DNA from: Acidithiobacillus ferrianus
GTDB taxonomy: Bacteria > Pseudomonadota > Gammaproteobacteria > Acidithiobacillales > Acidithiobacillaceae
Direction of reading: 5' to 3'
DNA: 64,000 bases
NCBI RefSeq assembly: GCF_010378095.1
Contig: NZ_WNJL01000030.1
Location: 52,501 to 116,500, forward strand
The position numbers and the translations under genes were made by a program. How positions within the stretch are numbered: the stretch's first letter is position 1; each line of letters opens with the position of its first letter. The notes under the pieces are model-generated. The model searched no databases, was not told where the DNA came from, and saw nothing but the letters and a program-made list of their open reading frames with translations. This document shows positions 27,289-36,359 of the stretch, piece after piece.

Positions 27289-27680
27289 AGCGTGCGTAGA
27301 GAATTAGGAACCGGGCTTGGTCGTCCGGTAGTCACGTTCAACAGCAATCCCGTCTGTACTGCTTCCGCTAGCACCATGCCTCCTATTTTGTGCGTGAACT
27401 GCGCGGTTACCTCCCACCGAGCCCGTCCGAGATTGGTCAACCACATCGCTCCTCGGACCCGATCAAAAAGACGCGTTGGGTATTTGTAATTAATGGTTGT
27501 AGAAATGATGGCGGGAGCCAAGTCTTGTCTGACCAAGTCAGGCAACGGCAGGAAACAGCGCAGCATTTCCAGCCGCAGATCTTCGAGCCACCGAACATAA
27601 ACAATGTTGCTAACCACGCCAGCAAAGTCAATGTCATATGTACGCGTTTCAATATCAAGCACAATTTCCAAAGGGCGCAA
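27240..27680 (-). CDS. 4HBT hot-dog acyl-CoA thioesterase (YbgC/FadM-like)
   Basis: The core (TRTYDIDFAGVVSNIVYVRW) carries the catalytic Asp of 4-hydroxybenzoyl-CoA thioesterase-type enzymes. TTG at 27680 with GAGG 8 bases upstream gives a typical N-terminus (MRPLEIVLDI); the open frame extends to 27761 but that part is not family-like. Another short open frame, 27765-27703, has a good ribosome site and could be a 20-residue leader. The last 15 residues come from the inverted repeat. Confidence 0.75.
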   Translation of the reverse strand: MRPLEIVLDIETRTYDIDFAGVVSNIVYVRWLEDLRLEMLRCFLPLPDLVRQDLAPAIISTTINYKYPTRLFDRVRGAMWLTNLGRARWEVTAQFTHKIGGMVLAEAVQTGLLLNVTTGRPSPVPNSLRTLYEGSLQGCGVAKRQP

Positions 27681-28191
27681 TGTTGTGGCCTCGCTACTTA
27701 TGTTATAAGCTAAATAGAACTGTCCATATGCTCCAATAAACTGAGAACAACCGGTAGCCATCCATTATAAGTCCCCTAGGTTTATGATGGGAAATTTTGC
27801 GTCATTCTGTCCCATGGCGCCGATCCAGGAAACGACGGAATGCATGCCATTAACACATTTTCGGCGCCCAGGAAGAGGCCGTCATGAGACGAAACGTTAA
27901 CTACCATTCCGATGAGTTTTATTCCATGTAGTACATCCGCCCTCGCTCCTGTAGGCTCCCGGAGCGCGCGGAACAGCTAACCCTGTTTCAAGCCGACCTT
28001 AAAACGATACAAAGATCATAATACAAAAATGTCGCGCACGTCACCTACAAGTCCGATCGTCGAGCGCTACATGATCAAGGGTTGACCAATGACCGCAATC
28101 AGTCAGTACCTCCCTCTGAGCCGAGCCTAACAATGGCATTCCTTCCCGCAACCAAGGAGACCATGTCGGCGTAAAAAGTCCGTCGCCGCCA
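27681..28191. other. intergenic stretch without a recognised gene
   Basis: About 500 bases upstream of the brnT promoter. Open frames here are short and unlike known proteins, base composition is mixed, and I see no RNA gene. It may be a scar of lost genes. Confidence 0.5.
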
Positions 28192-28220
28192 TTGATCTCT
28201 ACTTTTTATGTTACTACAAT
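28192..28220 (+). promoter_or_regulatory. brnTA promoter
   Basis: TTGATC (28192-28197), 17 bases, then TACAAT (28215-28220). Transcription should begin at 28226-28228, on the brnT start codons, so the toxin message would be leaderless. BrnA-type antitoxins are known to repress their own promoters. Confidence 0.65.
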
Positions 28221-28224
28221 AAGT

Positions 28225-28524
28225 ATGATGATAAGACGCATACGCTGGGATGAGCGGAAACGCCAATCTAATCTGGAGAAGCATGGGCTGGATTTTCGCG
28301 ATGCGGATTGGGTGCTGGAGTCCCGCTATCGTCTCGACGTGCCGGTGGTACGGAATGACGAAATGCGGCTTCAGTCCTTTGCCTATGTGTTTGAGGTGCT
28401 CGCCGTGCTTTCGCAGGCGCATGCCGAGCGCGGCGAAGGGTCTCGCATCATCAGCTTTCGGAAAGCCGGCGCGGAAGAACGGGGGATGTACCATGAGTGG
28501 CTTGAAAACGACTTCACAGACTGA
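28225..28524 (+). CDS. brnT: BrnT family ribonuclease toxin
   Basis: A 99-residue toxin of the type II BrnT-BrnA system, a RelE-fold ribonuclease. Recognisable blocks are RRIRWDERKRQSNLEKHGLDF, then a degenerate middle, and the C-terminal RIISFRKAGAEERGMYHEW. Two adjacent ATG codons (28225, 28228) could start it. It overlaps brnA by 32 bases, typical for the pair. Confidence 0.88.
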   Translation: MMIRRIRWDERKRQSNLEKHGLDFRDADWVLESRYRLDVPVVRNDEMRLQSFAYVFEVLAVLSQAHAERGEGSRIISFRKAGAEERGMYHEWLENDFTD

Positions 28525-28795
28525 TTTGGCACGGCTCCGTGCCACCGGCGACTTCGCCTGGGATGGAACGGACGAGGATGACCGCCCGCTTTCGCGGGAA
28601 GAGATGCAGGCTGGCATCGATGCCAGCCGCAAGAAGCGGGGTCGACCCGTGGGAGCGCTCAAGGAATCCACGACGATCCGTTTTGATCGCGACGTGTTGG
28701 AAATGTTTCGCGCCTCCGGCCCCGGCTGGCAGACACGCATGAATGCCGCCTTGCGCGACTGGCTCAAAACCCATTCTCCAACGCGGGGCTCCTGA
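28493..28795 (+). CDS. brnA: BrnA antitoxin
   Basis: A 100-residue antitoxin with a C-terminal ribbon-helix-helix domain (TTIRFDRDVLEMFRASGPGW and QTRMNAALRDWLKTH). It neutralises BrnT and represses the operon. Overlap with brnT implies coupled translation. A fragment of a helicase begins 2 bases after its stop. Confidence 0.88.
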   Translation: MSGLKTTSQTDLARLRATGDFAWDGTDEDDRPLSREEMQAGIDASRKKRGRPVGALKESTTIRFDRDVLEMFRASGPGWQTRMNAALRDWLKTHSPTRGS

Positions 28796-28797
28796 TC

Positions 28798-29172
28798 GTG
28801 TCATCGGAGGCCCGGACGGGTGCCATTGCGACTGCGATCAAAAATGCCATCGTCCAAGGCCGCAAAATGCTTGTGTTAACTGAGCGTAGCGAACATCTCG
28901 ACGCCATTCGTGCCGCTTTGGGCGGGAAAGTATCGCCAATGGATACGCTGGCCCTGGCAATGCCGGTGTCGTGGAAAGGCACGTTGCAGCAATACGCCGG
29001 CCGGCTGCACCGGGAGCATACCACCAAGACCCATCTGCGCATCCTTGACTTCATTGATACCGGGCACCCGGCACTATTGCGGATGTGGGATAAACGTCAG
29101 CGCGGTTATCGGGCGATGGGTTATCGAATAACGGTTGATGGTGCCTCTGATTTGTCCATGCCTACTCCATGA
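28798..29172 (+). pseudogene. C-terminal fragment of an SF2 DEAD/DEAH helicase
   Basis: The 124-residue frame matches only the end of a superfamily 2 helicase: MLVLTERSEHLDAI (motif IV region) and the conserved motif VI region SWKGTLQQYAGRLHR, followed by LRILDFIDTG. The DEAD/ATP-binding half is missing, so it cannot act as a helicase. Helicases of this kind occur in defence-associated loci, so this may be a remnant of such a locus. Confidence 0.75.
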
Positions 29173-29359
29173 TGAGTGGTCAGTGGAACGTCAGCATGGC
29201 AGCATTATTATGTCTGTCGAAATGAAGGGCTGCGGTAGTGCTCTTTCGCCGGGTCGTTACGGAGACAGCATGAAATAACGCTATCGAACACTCCCACCCT
29301 CCCATAAAAAACAGAACCGGAATGTTATTTCTACTATCGGCCACGTACTTTTTTCTCAC

Positions 29360-29857
29360 CTAACATTGGTTGCGACCAATGCTCTTGGTCATGCGTACGC
29401 AATCGATGGCAAAGCCTCTAGGCGACGGATAGGTACTAACGGCTTCCCCATTGAATCCGCACTTTCGGTAGAATGGGACTGCATTAAGCGTTGAATCAAG
29501 AAAGAACTCGGTGAGTTCCGTCGAAAGCGCTAACCCCTCAAGATGCGCCATCATTCTTCTCCCAATTCCGTGGCCCATGTAATCGGGATGGATAAATACA
29601 CCATCGATTTGTCCAGACTCTATGTTTATGGCGCCGCTGCCAACTATCGCAACATCATCCATAGCCACATAGAATGAAGATTCAACCCAGGCCATAAACT
29701 GATCTGAAATATCGCCCTTAAGGTCATCCGTCCATGCTTCTATAACTTCTCTCTCATAGAATCTATTGCACTGTGCGCGGATTGCTGCAATGCGAACATC
29801 CCATATCTTTTTTGTGTCCATCCTATTTGCTTTTCGTATCACTATATTAAGCTCCAT
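29360..29857 (-). CDS. GNAT family N-acetyltransferase
   Basis: A 165-residue protein with the acetyl-CoA binding motif A ([20 protein letters not shown]) and the late VPFYRKCGF strand-turn of GNAT enzymes. The start is taken at the ATG at 29857; another in-frame ATG at 29818 is possible. One of four unrelated GNAT genes in this accessory region. Substrate unknown. Confidence 0.8.
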   Translation of the reverse strand: MELNIVIRKANRMDTKKIWDVRIAAIRAQCNRFYEREVIEAWTDDLKGDISDQFMAWVESSFYVAMDDVAIVGSGAINIESGQIDGVFIHPDYMGHGIGRRMMAHLEGLALSTELTEFFLDSTLNAVPFYRKCGFNGEAVSTYPSPRGFAIDCVRMTKSIGRNQC

Positions 29858-30078
29858 GCGCAGCACCGGCATGCATCATTTCGACTGTGCAACAGGCGAG
29901 CCCAAAAGTCATGGGCCAGAGCGAGCCGGTGCGGCTCCAGTTGACTACTGTATCAATACTGGTGGTAACAAAACCTTTTTCGAGGATGCCTTCTATTCCC
30001 ATTTCAGCCCCTTATTGACCTGTAAGATTCATATGCGATGCCGTCACTGTCCCCCGCCAAGAACTATATGTGACGTTT

Positions 30079-32748
30079 TTAATGTGTGTCTCCACGTTCC
30101 AGGCAAATTACGGTGCCCTTCTGGCCATCCACTTCCAACAAGTCCTCGTCATTAAGCTTTAGAAAGACTCCTGGGAGATTCATTACCGCAGGGATACCAA
30201 ACTCTCGCGCGACAATGGCACCATGAGACAGATATCCGCCTGTTTCCACTACCAGTCCACCAGCTTTGAGGAATAGCGGTGTCCACCCGGGGTCCGTGGA
30301 TGGGGCCACTAGAATTTCACCGGGAAGCAGTTTGTGTCCCTCATTGGGATGACGAAGCAAACGTGCTTTGCCCCTGATGCTTCCAGTGCCGGTAGGCACC
30401 CCTTGGAAGTGTTCTCCCTTGAGTTCTGTCCCCATGGATTCCGGACCCTGTCCGTGCTGAATCTGATGGTATTTATCCTCGACGATCACATCGGGCGGCG
30501 TTTCCCGTAGCCAAGACTGGAACATCTCGGTACGTGCGAGAACACGCGCACGGAGACCGGCAGGTGGTATCTTACCTGCTAACGCCTGAAATATTTCGGG
30601 CATGGTCAACTGAAAAATATCGTCAGTCCCAGTCAAGCTATCCGCCGCAACCAAATGCGCCCCAGCGGCAAGCAGCACTTGCCGAATCGGCTCCAGATAG
30701 GCAATTACCGCGCTACGGGCAGATTCCCGCTGGTTGCACTCTTTGCGGGCTGCACGGGTCAGCGCCGCAATAATAGGTCGCCACCAGAACGGAACGGTTG
30801 CACCAATGCGCCGCATGGCTTTAGATACGGCGGATTGCTGCCTTTCCCGCAGGGTCGATTCATCGATGCTGGCCAACTGATCTAAAGATGCCAAAAGATA
30901 GTCGGGCTCCTCCCGCCAGCGGGGGTTACGCAGGTAAGTTTCGTACAAACCACGATGGCCATAATGTTCGAGAAATTCGGTAAAGGCCCGGCGGAAGTCG
31001 TTATCTGGCGGTATGGTAGCGAACCAGTCGCCGCTGGTCACAGCAGACTCGGGGAACGGACCCACTTGGGGGTCGGTCCGGGCAAGCCGTGCGAGCGCCA
31101 TGAGTTCGTAGCCCTGACGGGCGGTGACACTCGGCACCCCTCCAGCCAATAGGGCGGTGGCAAGGGCATACCCCTCCCCAGAAAAGTGTTTCTCCAGTTG
31201 CTGCACCAGGAAAGTCAGGCTGCCGCCGCTGGACCCTTGTAGAAAAAAAATATCCGATGCCCCGCGCACCGTTCGCAACCGGCGGATCAACACCGCCTTC
31301 AGACCATTGCCATCTCGTGGAAGTGCTTGTTGCCGCCAACGTTTCGCTTGGAGCATGGCTTCGCCAACGGCCTTATCGGCCCGCCGACGGCGACCTGGAG
31401 CCAGCGTCAGGTAACGTACGATGCGGGCCAGTCTGGATAATCGGTCACTGAGTAACGGGGGCGCCAACGCAATTTCGGGCTGATGGCCGCCAACCAGGGT
31501 ATTCATGGCCGTTGGCGATACCCCTAATGCGTCGTATGCCTCCCATTGAATAAGAGATAGTTCAAGATACAACCGGCCATAGAATAATCCTGCGCGCTGA
31601 ACCCCTTCTAACAGTGGGTAGCCGGCCATCGCATAACCCTGCTCAAGCAGGGCGTTGACCAGCTTGCGGGAATTGCTCCAGTCCACCGGCGAAAGGGGGT
31701 CGGGTACCACCTCGCAAGTATTACCCCGAGACCAGTAGGTCGGTTGTTCCTGCAGGGTCAGGTAGGTAAGACGCGCCCGTGCGGTCACGGGTCGGGCCTG
31801 CGTCAACCAAAAACTCTGGCCATCCCACACCCATTCCAAATCGTAGCACGGCATGGTGAAATCGAGCGCCAGGGCAGCATCCCGTAACAGGTTGGCAAGC
31901 ACTATGGCCTGTGCGGGTGTCAGCACAAAAGCTGCGGCTTCGTCGGAACCTGTGGCACGGAATTCCGTGCCACCCGTTGCCAACGGGACTGTTTTTTGGC
32001 TTTTTCTGCCCAGATTCCGGGCAAGCGGCCATAAATGGTCGTCTAATGGGTCTTCGGCGAATAGGTATTCATCCCCGGCGGCCTGCCCGCTCACCAGAGA
32101 CTCACCCAGCCCCCATTGCGCATGGATAATCAAGCGATCATCACGGCCATCGATCGGGTCACAGGTGAAGGCAATGCCGGAAGCCGTAGCGGGTAATAGC
32201 GGCATGATAAGCACCGCCATGGCGGGCGCATCGCCGGTATGACCAGAGATATCCATATGTTGCCGATAAGTGACCGCTGTAGGTGTCCATAGGGATGTCC
32301 AGACTTTCCGGATGGCCTTTTCCAATGCTTCTGCGCCGCGCACATTGAGACTCGAATGGTAGATTCCCGCAAAGGAGGCATGTCGTGAGTCTTCATCCAG
32401 CGCCGAAGAGCGAACCACTAACGGGACCTCAAGCCAATCGCGAGCAGTCAAGGCTTCCTGAATGGCAGCGCTCAGGACTTCCGGGATGGCGGCATATTCC
32501 AGTCTTTCAGCCAGTTCGTGTAAGTGCCGCGGGTTGCCAGCCAATGCTGCGCTTACGGCGTCGGCCACCGTATTCTGAAGCGCGTTGGCTGACAGCCAAC
32601 GCTGGCTCCATTCGGCGGGAACGATCATACCGGCCGGCACCGGCAAACCGTATTGGTGCAACTGGGCCAGTTGATATGCCTTTCCGCCTACCACACTCTG
32701 GGCTTGCAGGGCGTCTGTCCAGTCGAGTAGCCTCACGTCGACAGTCAT
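30079..32748 (-). CDS. PEP synthase / rifampicin phosphotransferase-like protein
   Basis: An 889-residue protein with an N-terminal ATP-grasp domain (VGGKAYQLAQL, VRSSALDEDSRHASFAG, up to about residue 320), a long divergent middle domain (320-770) and a C-terminal phosphohistidine swivel domain with the key His in GGYLSHGAIVAREFGIPAV. This three-part order matches rifampicin phosphotransferase and PEP-synthase-like enzymes, which transfer a phosphate from ATP via histidine. The start overlaps the tetR stop by 4 bases, so they are co-translated. True substrate unknown. Confidence 0.82.
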   Translation of the reverse strand: MTVDVRLLDWTDALQAQSVVGGKAYQLAQLHQYGLPVPAGMIVPAEWSQRWLSANALQNTVADAVSAALAGNPRHLHELAERLEYAAIPEVLSAAIQEALTARDWLEVPLVVRSSALDEDSRHASFAGIYHSSLNVRGAEALEKAIRKVWTSLWTPTAVTYRQHMDISGHTGDAPAMAVLIMPLLPATASGIAFTCDPIDGRDDRLIIHAQWGLGESLVSGQAAGDEYLFAEDPLDDHLWPLARNLGRKSQKTVPLATGGTEFRATGSDEAAAFVLTPAQAIVLANLLRDAALALDFTMPCYDLEWVWDGQSFWLTQARPVTARARLTYLTLQEQPTYWSRGNTCEVVPDPLSPVDWSNSRKLVNALLEQGYAMAGYPLLEGVQRAGLFYGRLYLELSLIQWEAYDALGVSPTAMNTLVGGHQPEIALAPPLLSDRLSRLARIVRYLTLAPGRRRRADKAVGEAMLQAKRWRQQALPRDGNGLKAVLIRRLRTVRGASDIFFLQGSSGGSLTFLVQQLEKHFSGEGYALATALLAGGVPSVTARQGYELMALARLARTDPQVGPFPESAVTSGDWFATIPPDNDFRRAFTEFLEHYGHRGLYETYLRNPRWREEPDYLLASLDQLASIDESTLRERQQSAVSKAMRRIGATVPFWWRPIIAALTRAARKECNQRESARSAVIAYLEPIRQVLLAAGAHLVAADSLTGTDDIFQLTMPEIFQALAGKIPPAGLRARVLARTEMFQSWLRETPPDVIVEDKYHQIQHGQGPESMGTELKGEHFQGVPTGTGSIRGKARLLRHPNEGHKLLPGEILVAPSTDPGWTPLFLKAGGLVVETGGYLSHGAIVAREFGIPAVMNLPGVFLKLNDEDLLEVDGQKGTVICLERGDTH

Positions 32749-33356
32749 TCTGGTTTCTTCAGCCCCTGGAGAAACACGTTGAGCATCCGCTCAAACTCGA
32801 CCGCCAAGGAATCCCCTTCGTCCAGCAGCCATCTCAAAAGTACTGCCAGATAAAGGAACTGGAGGTAGTTGGCCAGCAACTCCGGGGCGTAATCCATTCT
32901 AAATTCCCCGTTAGCTTGCCCCTGGCGGATGAGGTGGGAAAAGACCTGGTCGAGCCCACTGCGCTGTTCAACTGCCTTGACGTGGGCCTCGCTCAAGCGG
33001 AACCGGACATAAGGAAGCAGGTAGGCGCGATGTTGTTCGGACCATTCAGCATTACGCGCCAGAAATGCATGCAACTGGGTTTCGACAGTGGGTAGTCCGG
33101 CTATTTCCTGAAAAACCGCAGGTAGTGCATCCGCCAATTCCCTGTGAAAACGGTGACGCAAGAGCGCTTCCTTGACGGGGAAATGTTTGTAAAGCGTGCC
33201 TTTGGCCACATCCGCGTCCTCGGCAATGCGTTCCATGGTGACCGCATCAAATCCTAGCGCTTCAAAAAGCGTCCAGGCGGTATTTGCCAGATGATCGAGG
33301 GTCTGTTGCCGCTTGCGCTCCCTGCGGCCCGGAGCAGACGATTCCAAGTGGCTCAT
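32745..33356 (-). CDS. TetR/AcrR family regulator
   Basis: A 203-residue regulator with an N-terminal helix-turn-helix (DAVTMERIAEDADVAKGTLY, residues 38-58, then KHFPVKEALL) and a helical ligand domain. It sits between a nitrilase-like gene (21 bases upstream) and the PEP-synthase-like gene (4-base overlap), so all three form an operon. A palindrome upstream of the first gene (34373-34385) is a candidate operator for it. Confidence 0.9.
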   Translation of the reverse strand: MSHLESSAPGRRERKRQQTLDHLANTAWTLFEALGFDAVTMERIAEDADVAKGTLYKHFPVKEALLRHRFHRELADALPAVFQEIAGLPTVETQLHAFLARNAEWSEQHRAYLLPYVRFRLSEAHVKAVEQRSGLDQVFSHLIRQGQANGEFRMDYAPELLANYLQFLYLAVLLRWLLDEGDSLAVEFERMLNVFLQGLKKPE

Positions 33357-33377
33357 GGATTCATTCTTCCCGCGTGA

Positions 33378-34340
33378 TCATTGGCTACCGTGCGACTGGC
33401 TAGCGCAGCGCGTTCCCTGCTGCGCCGATAGGCGCGATGACCGAACCCACTCAAAAATAGCAAAACTTCGCCAGTCGAGAGGTACCGGTGCTATCCACGG
33501 CCGATAGCGGTCTACTTCCGGCGGCAACGTGAAATGTTTTTTTGACGGATCCATATGGACAGTAGCCACAATCAGCCCCACTTTATCGCCCAGACGGGCG
33601 AGTTCCGCTCCATCGTTGTCAGCAATATGACTAAAACCGGGGTATCTGGAGTGTACTGCGGGCAGCAAGCCGGGCAGCGGGGTTTCCCATACCCCGGCTT
33701 TATTGGCCATGATCGCAGGAATACCCCAACTTTGGGCAGCCTGGATCGCGCCGTTTCGGAAGGACGCGTGATAGGAGGCAATTCTGCGCTCTGAGTAAAA
33801 CAGACTTTTTGGCGGTGTTGGCGCAGACATGGGCATGAGCAAAATATCGGGATCCCCCGCAAGAAGCCGGTCAATCACGCAGCGCAGACTGTTGTCGTAG
33901 CAGATTGCGACACCAATACGTCCTATGTCAGTTTCGATGACTTGAGGTCCAGGTTGGCCACTGAAGACGTAGGCTTCCAAAGAGCAGGGATGGTCTTTAC
34001 CCACCCGCCCGGCGATTACCCCTGTGGGCGAGGCCAAGGCAAATGTGTTGTAAAAGTCCTGTCCCCGTGCTTCAAGATAACTGCCCCCGAGGTAAATGCC
34101 ATGACGGCTCGCCGACGATTGCAGCCACTCCTCAACGCGCCCACCTTGAGCACTGGCGGACAACCATGCGGAGTGATCCAAGCGGAATGCTTCCGAAAAC
34201 TGCTCAGGTAAAAGGACGATCTCAGCCCCCTGGTCAGCCGCCTGGGCCACCTGTGCCGCAAGTGCATTGAGATTTGCCTCAACAGAGGACGAGGAACAAT
34301 CCGGCTGAATGGCAGCAACAACGACAGTCCGTGGCAACAT
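33378..34340 (-). CDS. carbon-nitrogen hydrolase (nitrilase superfamily)
   Basis: A 320-residue amidase/nitrilase-fold enzyme with the catalytic triad: Glu in VLLPEQFSE, Lys in GRVGKDHPCS and Cys in VAICYDNS. Such enzymes hydrolyse amides, carbamoyl groups or nitriles. The ATG at 34340 gives the normal family start (MLPRTVVVAAIQPDC); an upstream in-frame start at 34355 is less likely. It is the first gene of the operon with tetR and the PEP-synthase-like gene. Confidence 0.87.
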   Translation of the reverse strand: MLPRTVVVAAIQPDCSSSSVEANLNALAAQVAQAADQGAEIVLLPEQFSEAFRLDHSAWLSASAQGGRVEEWLQSSASRHGIYLGGSYLEARGQDFYNTFALASPTGVIAGRVGKDHPCSLEAYVFSGQPGPQVIETDIGRIGVAICYDNSLRCVIDRLLAGDPDILLMPMSAPTPPKSLFYSERRIASYHASFRNGAIQAAQSWGIPAIMANKAGVWETPLPGLLPAVHSRYPGFSHIADNDGAELARLGDKVGLIVATVHMDPSKKHFTLPPEVDRYRPWIAPVPLDWRSFAIFEWVRSSRLSAQQGTRCASQSHGSQ

Positions 34341-34372
34341 GGCGCACCCATACAATAAACGATGAACATTAT

Positions 34373-34385
34373 TGTACGACGTACA
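34373..34385. promoter_or_regulatory. candidate TetR operator
   Basis: TGTACGACGTACA is a perfect 13-base palindrome apart from its centre, located 33 bases before the nitrilase-like start. Given a tetR gene inside the same operon, autoregulation through this site is likely. It is embedded in AT-rich sequence suitable for a promoter. Confidence 0.5.
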
Positions 34386-34456
34386 TTTTGTGCTATCAAG
34401 CCGCAGTCGGCCGATTACGCAGGAATGTTCCGCAACTGAGCGTTAGTGCGCCGTTT

Positions 34457-34876
34457 TTATGATGTTCTCGTTATAAACCACTCAACTGCAGCGGAGACCA
34501 CTACGACGCTTTTTGAATCAATCACTTCTATCGGTATTGATGCAGATACGCGTCCACGCGCCATGAGTTCTGAAGACCATCGGTCTGCCACCTCGCGGGG
34601 GATGGAACATCGCGAAGATATCCGTCCAGATGCCGGCCTGCGAAATTTTGCCTCCAGCTTTCGTACTACAGGGACAAAACCTTGCCACTGACCGAAGTGC
34701 CGCAGGAGAAAAACCCCGGAGCCTGCTTCTGCCACCGCGAGAAGTGCGCTCCCATGGACCGTTCCCAAGTGATTCTGATAGCGCGGACTCTCGGGAAGGC
34801 TAATCAGCAAACCGCTCGCAGGGTCCTCTGGTTCTAATCCAATCAGCTGATTGAACGGCACCTGACAAATATCCAT
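34457..34876 (-). CDS. PaaI/DUF4442-like hot-dog thioesterase
   Basis: A 139-residue hot-dog protein with the characteristic NHLGTVHGSALLAVAEAGSG helix and a FVPVVRKLEAKFRRPA strand, as in PaaI-like thioesterases. The ATG at 34876 has GGGGG 6 bases upstream; longer starts at 34897 and 34960 are possible. Likely acts on acyl-CoA; substrate unknown. Confidence 0.75.
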   Translation of the reverse strand: MDICQVPFNQLIGLEPEDPASGLLISLPESPRYQNHLGTVHGSALLAVAEAGSGVFLLRHFGQWQGFVPVVRKLEAKFRRPASGRISSRCSIPREVADRWSSELMARGRVSASIPIEVIDSKSVVVVSAAVEWFITRTS

Positions 34877-35065
34877 CAATCGCCCCCGTAAATCCATGCA
34901 TTTAATGGTGCGCCCTAAGCACACACAACCCACTGATGATGATAGGCATACGAACTGCAATGCCCATGCGGTTCCGGCGTTGTCAGGTTTCGGGGTGGCT
35001 GGGAGATCCTGCCTCGCTTTCCGCCCGCGTGATGCTGATCAACGACCACGAAATATCAATCCCAT

Positions 35066-35494
35066 TCAAATGCGTAAACACATCCGATATACGTTAGAGT
35101 CTCTTTTTGAAAAACCCAGCTTCTCATAGAGTTGATTGGCTGCATGACGCTCCGGTCTGGATGTCAAATCGAGCGTTCTTGCCCCCTCTGCCTCCGCAAT
35201 ATTAATGGCGGATTGAATAAGCAGGGCGCCGATACCTTTTCTCCTGACCGATTCACAAACGACGATATCCTCAATCAAACCCCTCAAACCGGTAGGAATT
35301 CTGAAAATCATCAATGTCAGCATGCCAACGACCACTCCGGCATTTTTTGCTATCAAAAGGCGACTCGCGTCAGATTCAAGAATGGATCGCAAATCTTTTG
35401 CAGTTAATGGGCTTGCCGAACTAGAGAGTTGCCCTAATAGGTGGTTCACTTGCTCCAGAAGTGCCTCGCTATATTCTTTTTGTTCTATAATCAT
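35066..35494 (-). CDS. GNAT family N-acetyltransferase
   Basis: A 142-residue GNAT protein with motif A IEDIVVCESVRRKGIGALLI and the final NQLYEKLGFSKR element. Small size and lack of other domains give no substrate clue. It is separated by 49 bases from another GNAT gene upstream in the same direction. Confidence 0.85.
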   Translation of the reverse strand: MIIEQKEYSEALLEQVNHLLGQLSSSASPLTAKDLRSILESDASRLLIAKNAGVVVGMLTLMIFRIPTGLRGLIEDIVVCESVRRKGIGALLIQSAINIAEAEGARTLDLTSRPERHAANQLYEKLGFSKRDSNVYRMCLRI

Positions 35495-35543
35495 CCTATA
35501 ATTATTTTCCTCATCATTTTATCCGCTCAGAAAATCCGCAAAG

Positions 35544-36029
35544 TCAGGTCGTATTTCTCGGCAGCCGCAGGTGAATAAGCGCAATCCGATTTCCTTTCCT
35601 GTCCTGCCGCTCTTCGACGGCATAAGGTTGAAATCCTAGTTGCGAATAAAGTAGCAAACCGGCAACATTTTGGTTGAAACAGGACACCGTCACTTCAGAA
35701 GCCTGGTGCTTTGAAAAAGCAAGGGCAATCATCTGTTCGATGAGATAGCGGCCCACCCCGCGCCCACGGGCCGCCGGGGAAACGATGACATTGCCGATGG
35801 AGCAACGGCCGCCAGACTCCCAGTGATAGAAATTGGCAAAGGCAACGACTTCACCACCAAGCTCGACTACCGTTGAATCCGAACGCTGCGCTATGGCATC
35901 CCGCAACTGCGAAGCGGACAACGGGAATTCCGCCTTTGGGAACAAGAAGAATAGTTCGTCTTCACTTTGCGGAAAACCGCAAATGATTTGAATGTCTTTC
36001 TCGTCAACGGGGCGATGCGTCAACGGCAT
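35544..36029 (-). CDS. GNAT family N-acetyltransferase
   Basis: A 161-residue GNAT protein. Motif A reads IGNVIVSPAARGRGVGRYLI and motif B includes GLLLYSQLGFQPY. The ATG at 36029 gives MPLTHRPVDEKD; the longer frame from 36062 has no support. Unrelated in detail to the adjacent GNAT gene. Confidence 0.85.
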   Translation of the reverse strand: MPLTHRPVDEKDIQIICGFPQSEDELFFLFPKAEFPLSASQLRDAIAQRSDSTVVELGGEVVAFANFYHWESGGRCSIGNVIVSPAARGRGVGRYLIEQMIALAFSKHQASEVTVSCFNQNVAGLLLYSQLGFQPYAVEERQDRKGNRIALIHLRLPRNTT

Positions 36030-36131
36030 GCGCTCAAGCGCCCTCACCGGGACAGGAAGCAACCTCTCTGCCCCCCCACACTGCTGTACTCAGCCCGTAG
36101 ACCGTCAAGTCCATGCCACTGCAGCAAATTG

Positions 36132-36359
36132 CTATATCGTTCGTTGATGAATCTCCCATTGTTTCATTTCCTCCTCGATAAAGTGGTTCACCAGATCGCT
36201 GTACATCTTTGCGATAGCATCCGGATTCAGGCCTTCTGATTGCGCCCATTCACGGCGCATCTCAAGCATGGCCTTAAAACGATCGGGTGAACGAACCGCG
36301 ATTTCGGATGTTTTGAACCTTGATGCCTCAATAACATATTTGAATCGTTTCCCGAGCAT
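36132..36359 (-). CDS. short chorismate mutase-like (AroQ-type) protein
   Basis: A 75-residue helical protein with RFKAMLEMRREWAQSEGLNP and LVNHFIEEEMKQWE, the last two helices of AroQ/isochorismate-lyase-like chorismate mutases. The usual first-helix arginine segment is absent or shortened, so it may be a 5'-truncated gene or a small stand-alone form. The start overlaps the ABC ATPase 3' end by 32 bases, within a palindrome. Activity is doubtful. Confidence 0.55.
   Translation of the reverse strand: MLGKRFKYVIEASRFKTSEIAVRSPDRFKAMLEMRREWAQSEGLNPDAIAKMYSDLVNHFIEEEMKQWEIHQRTI

Noticed and set aside
28099..28767. 222-residue minus-strand frame over brnTA
   Set aside because: Antisense to two clearly recognisable genes.
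34420..34456. A fifth attC-like site after the PaaI-like gene
   Set aside because: The GTGCGCCGTTTTT stretch resembles the 43407 site, but no matching second arm or end consensus could be found.
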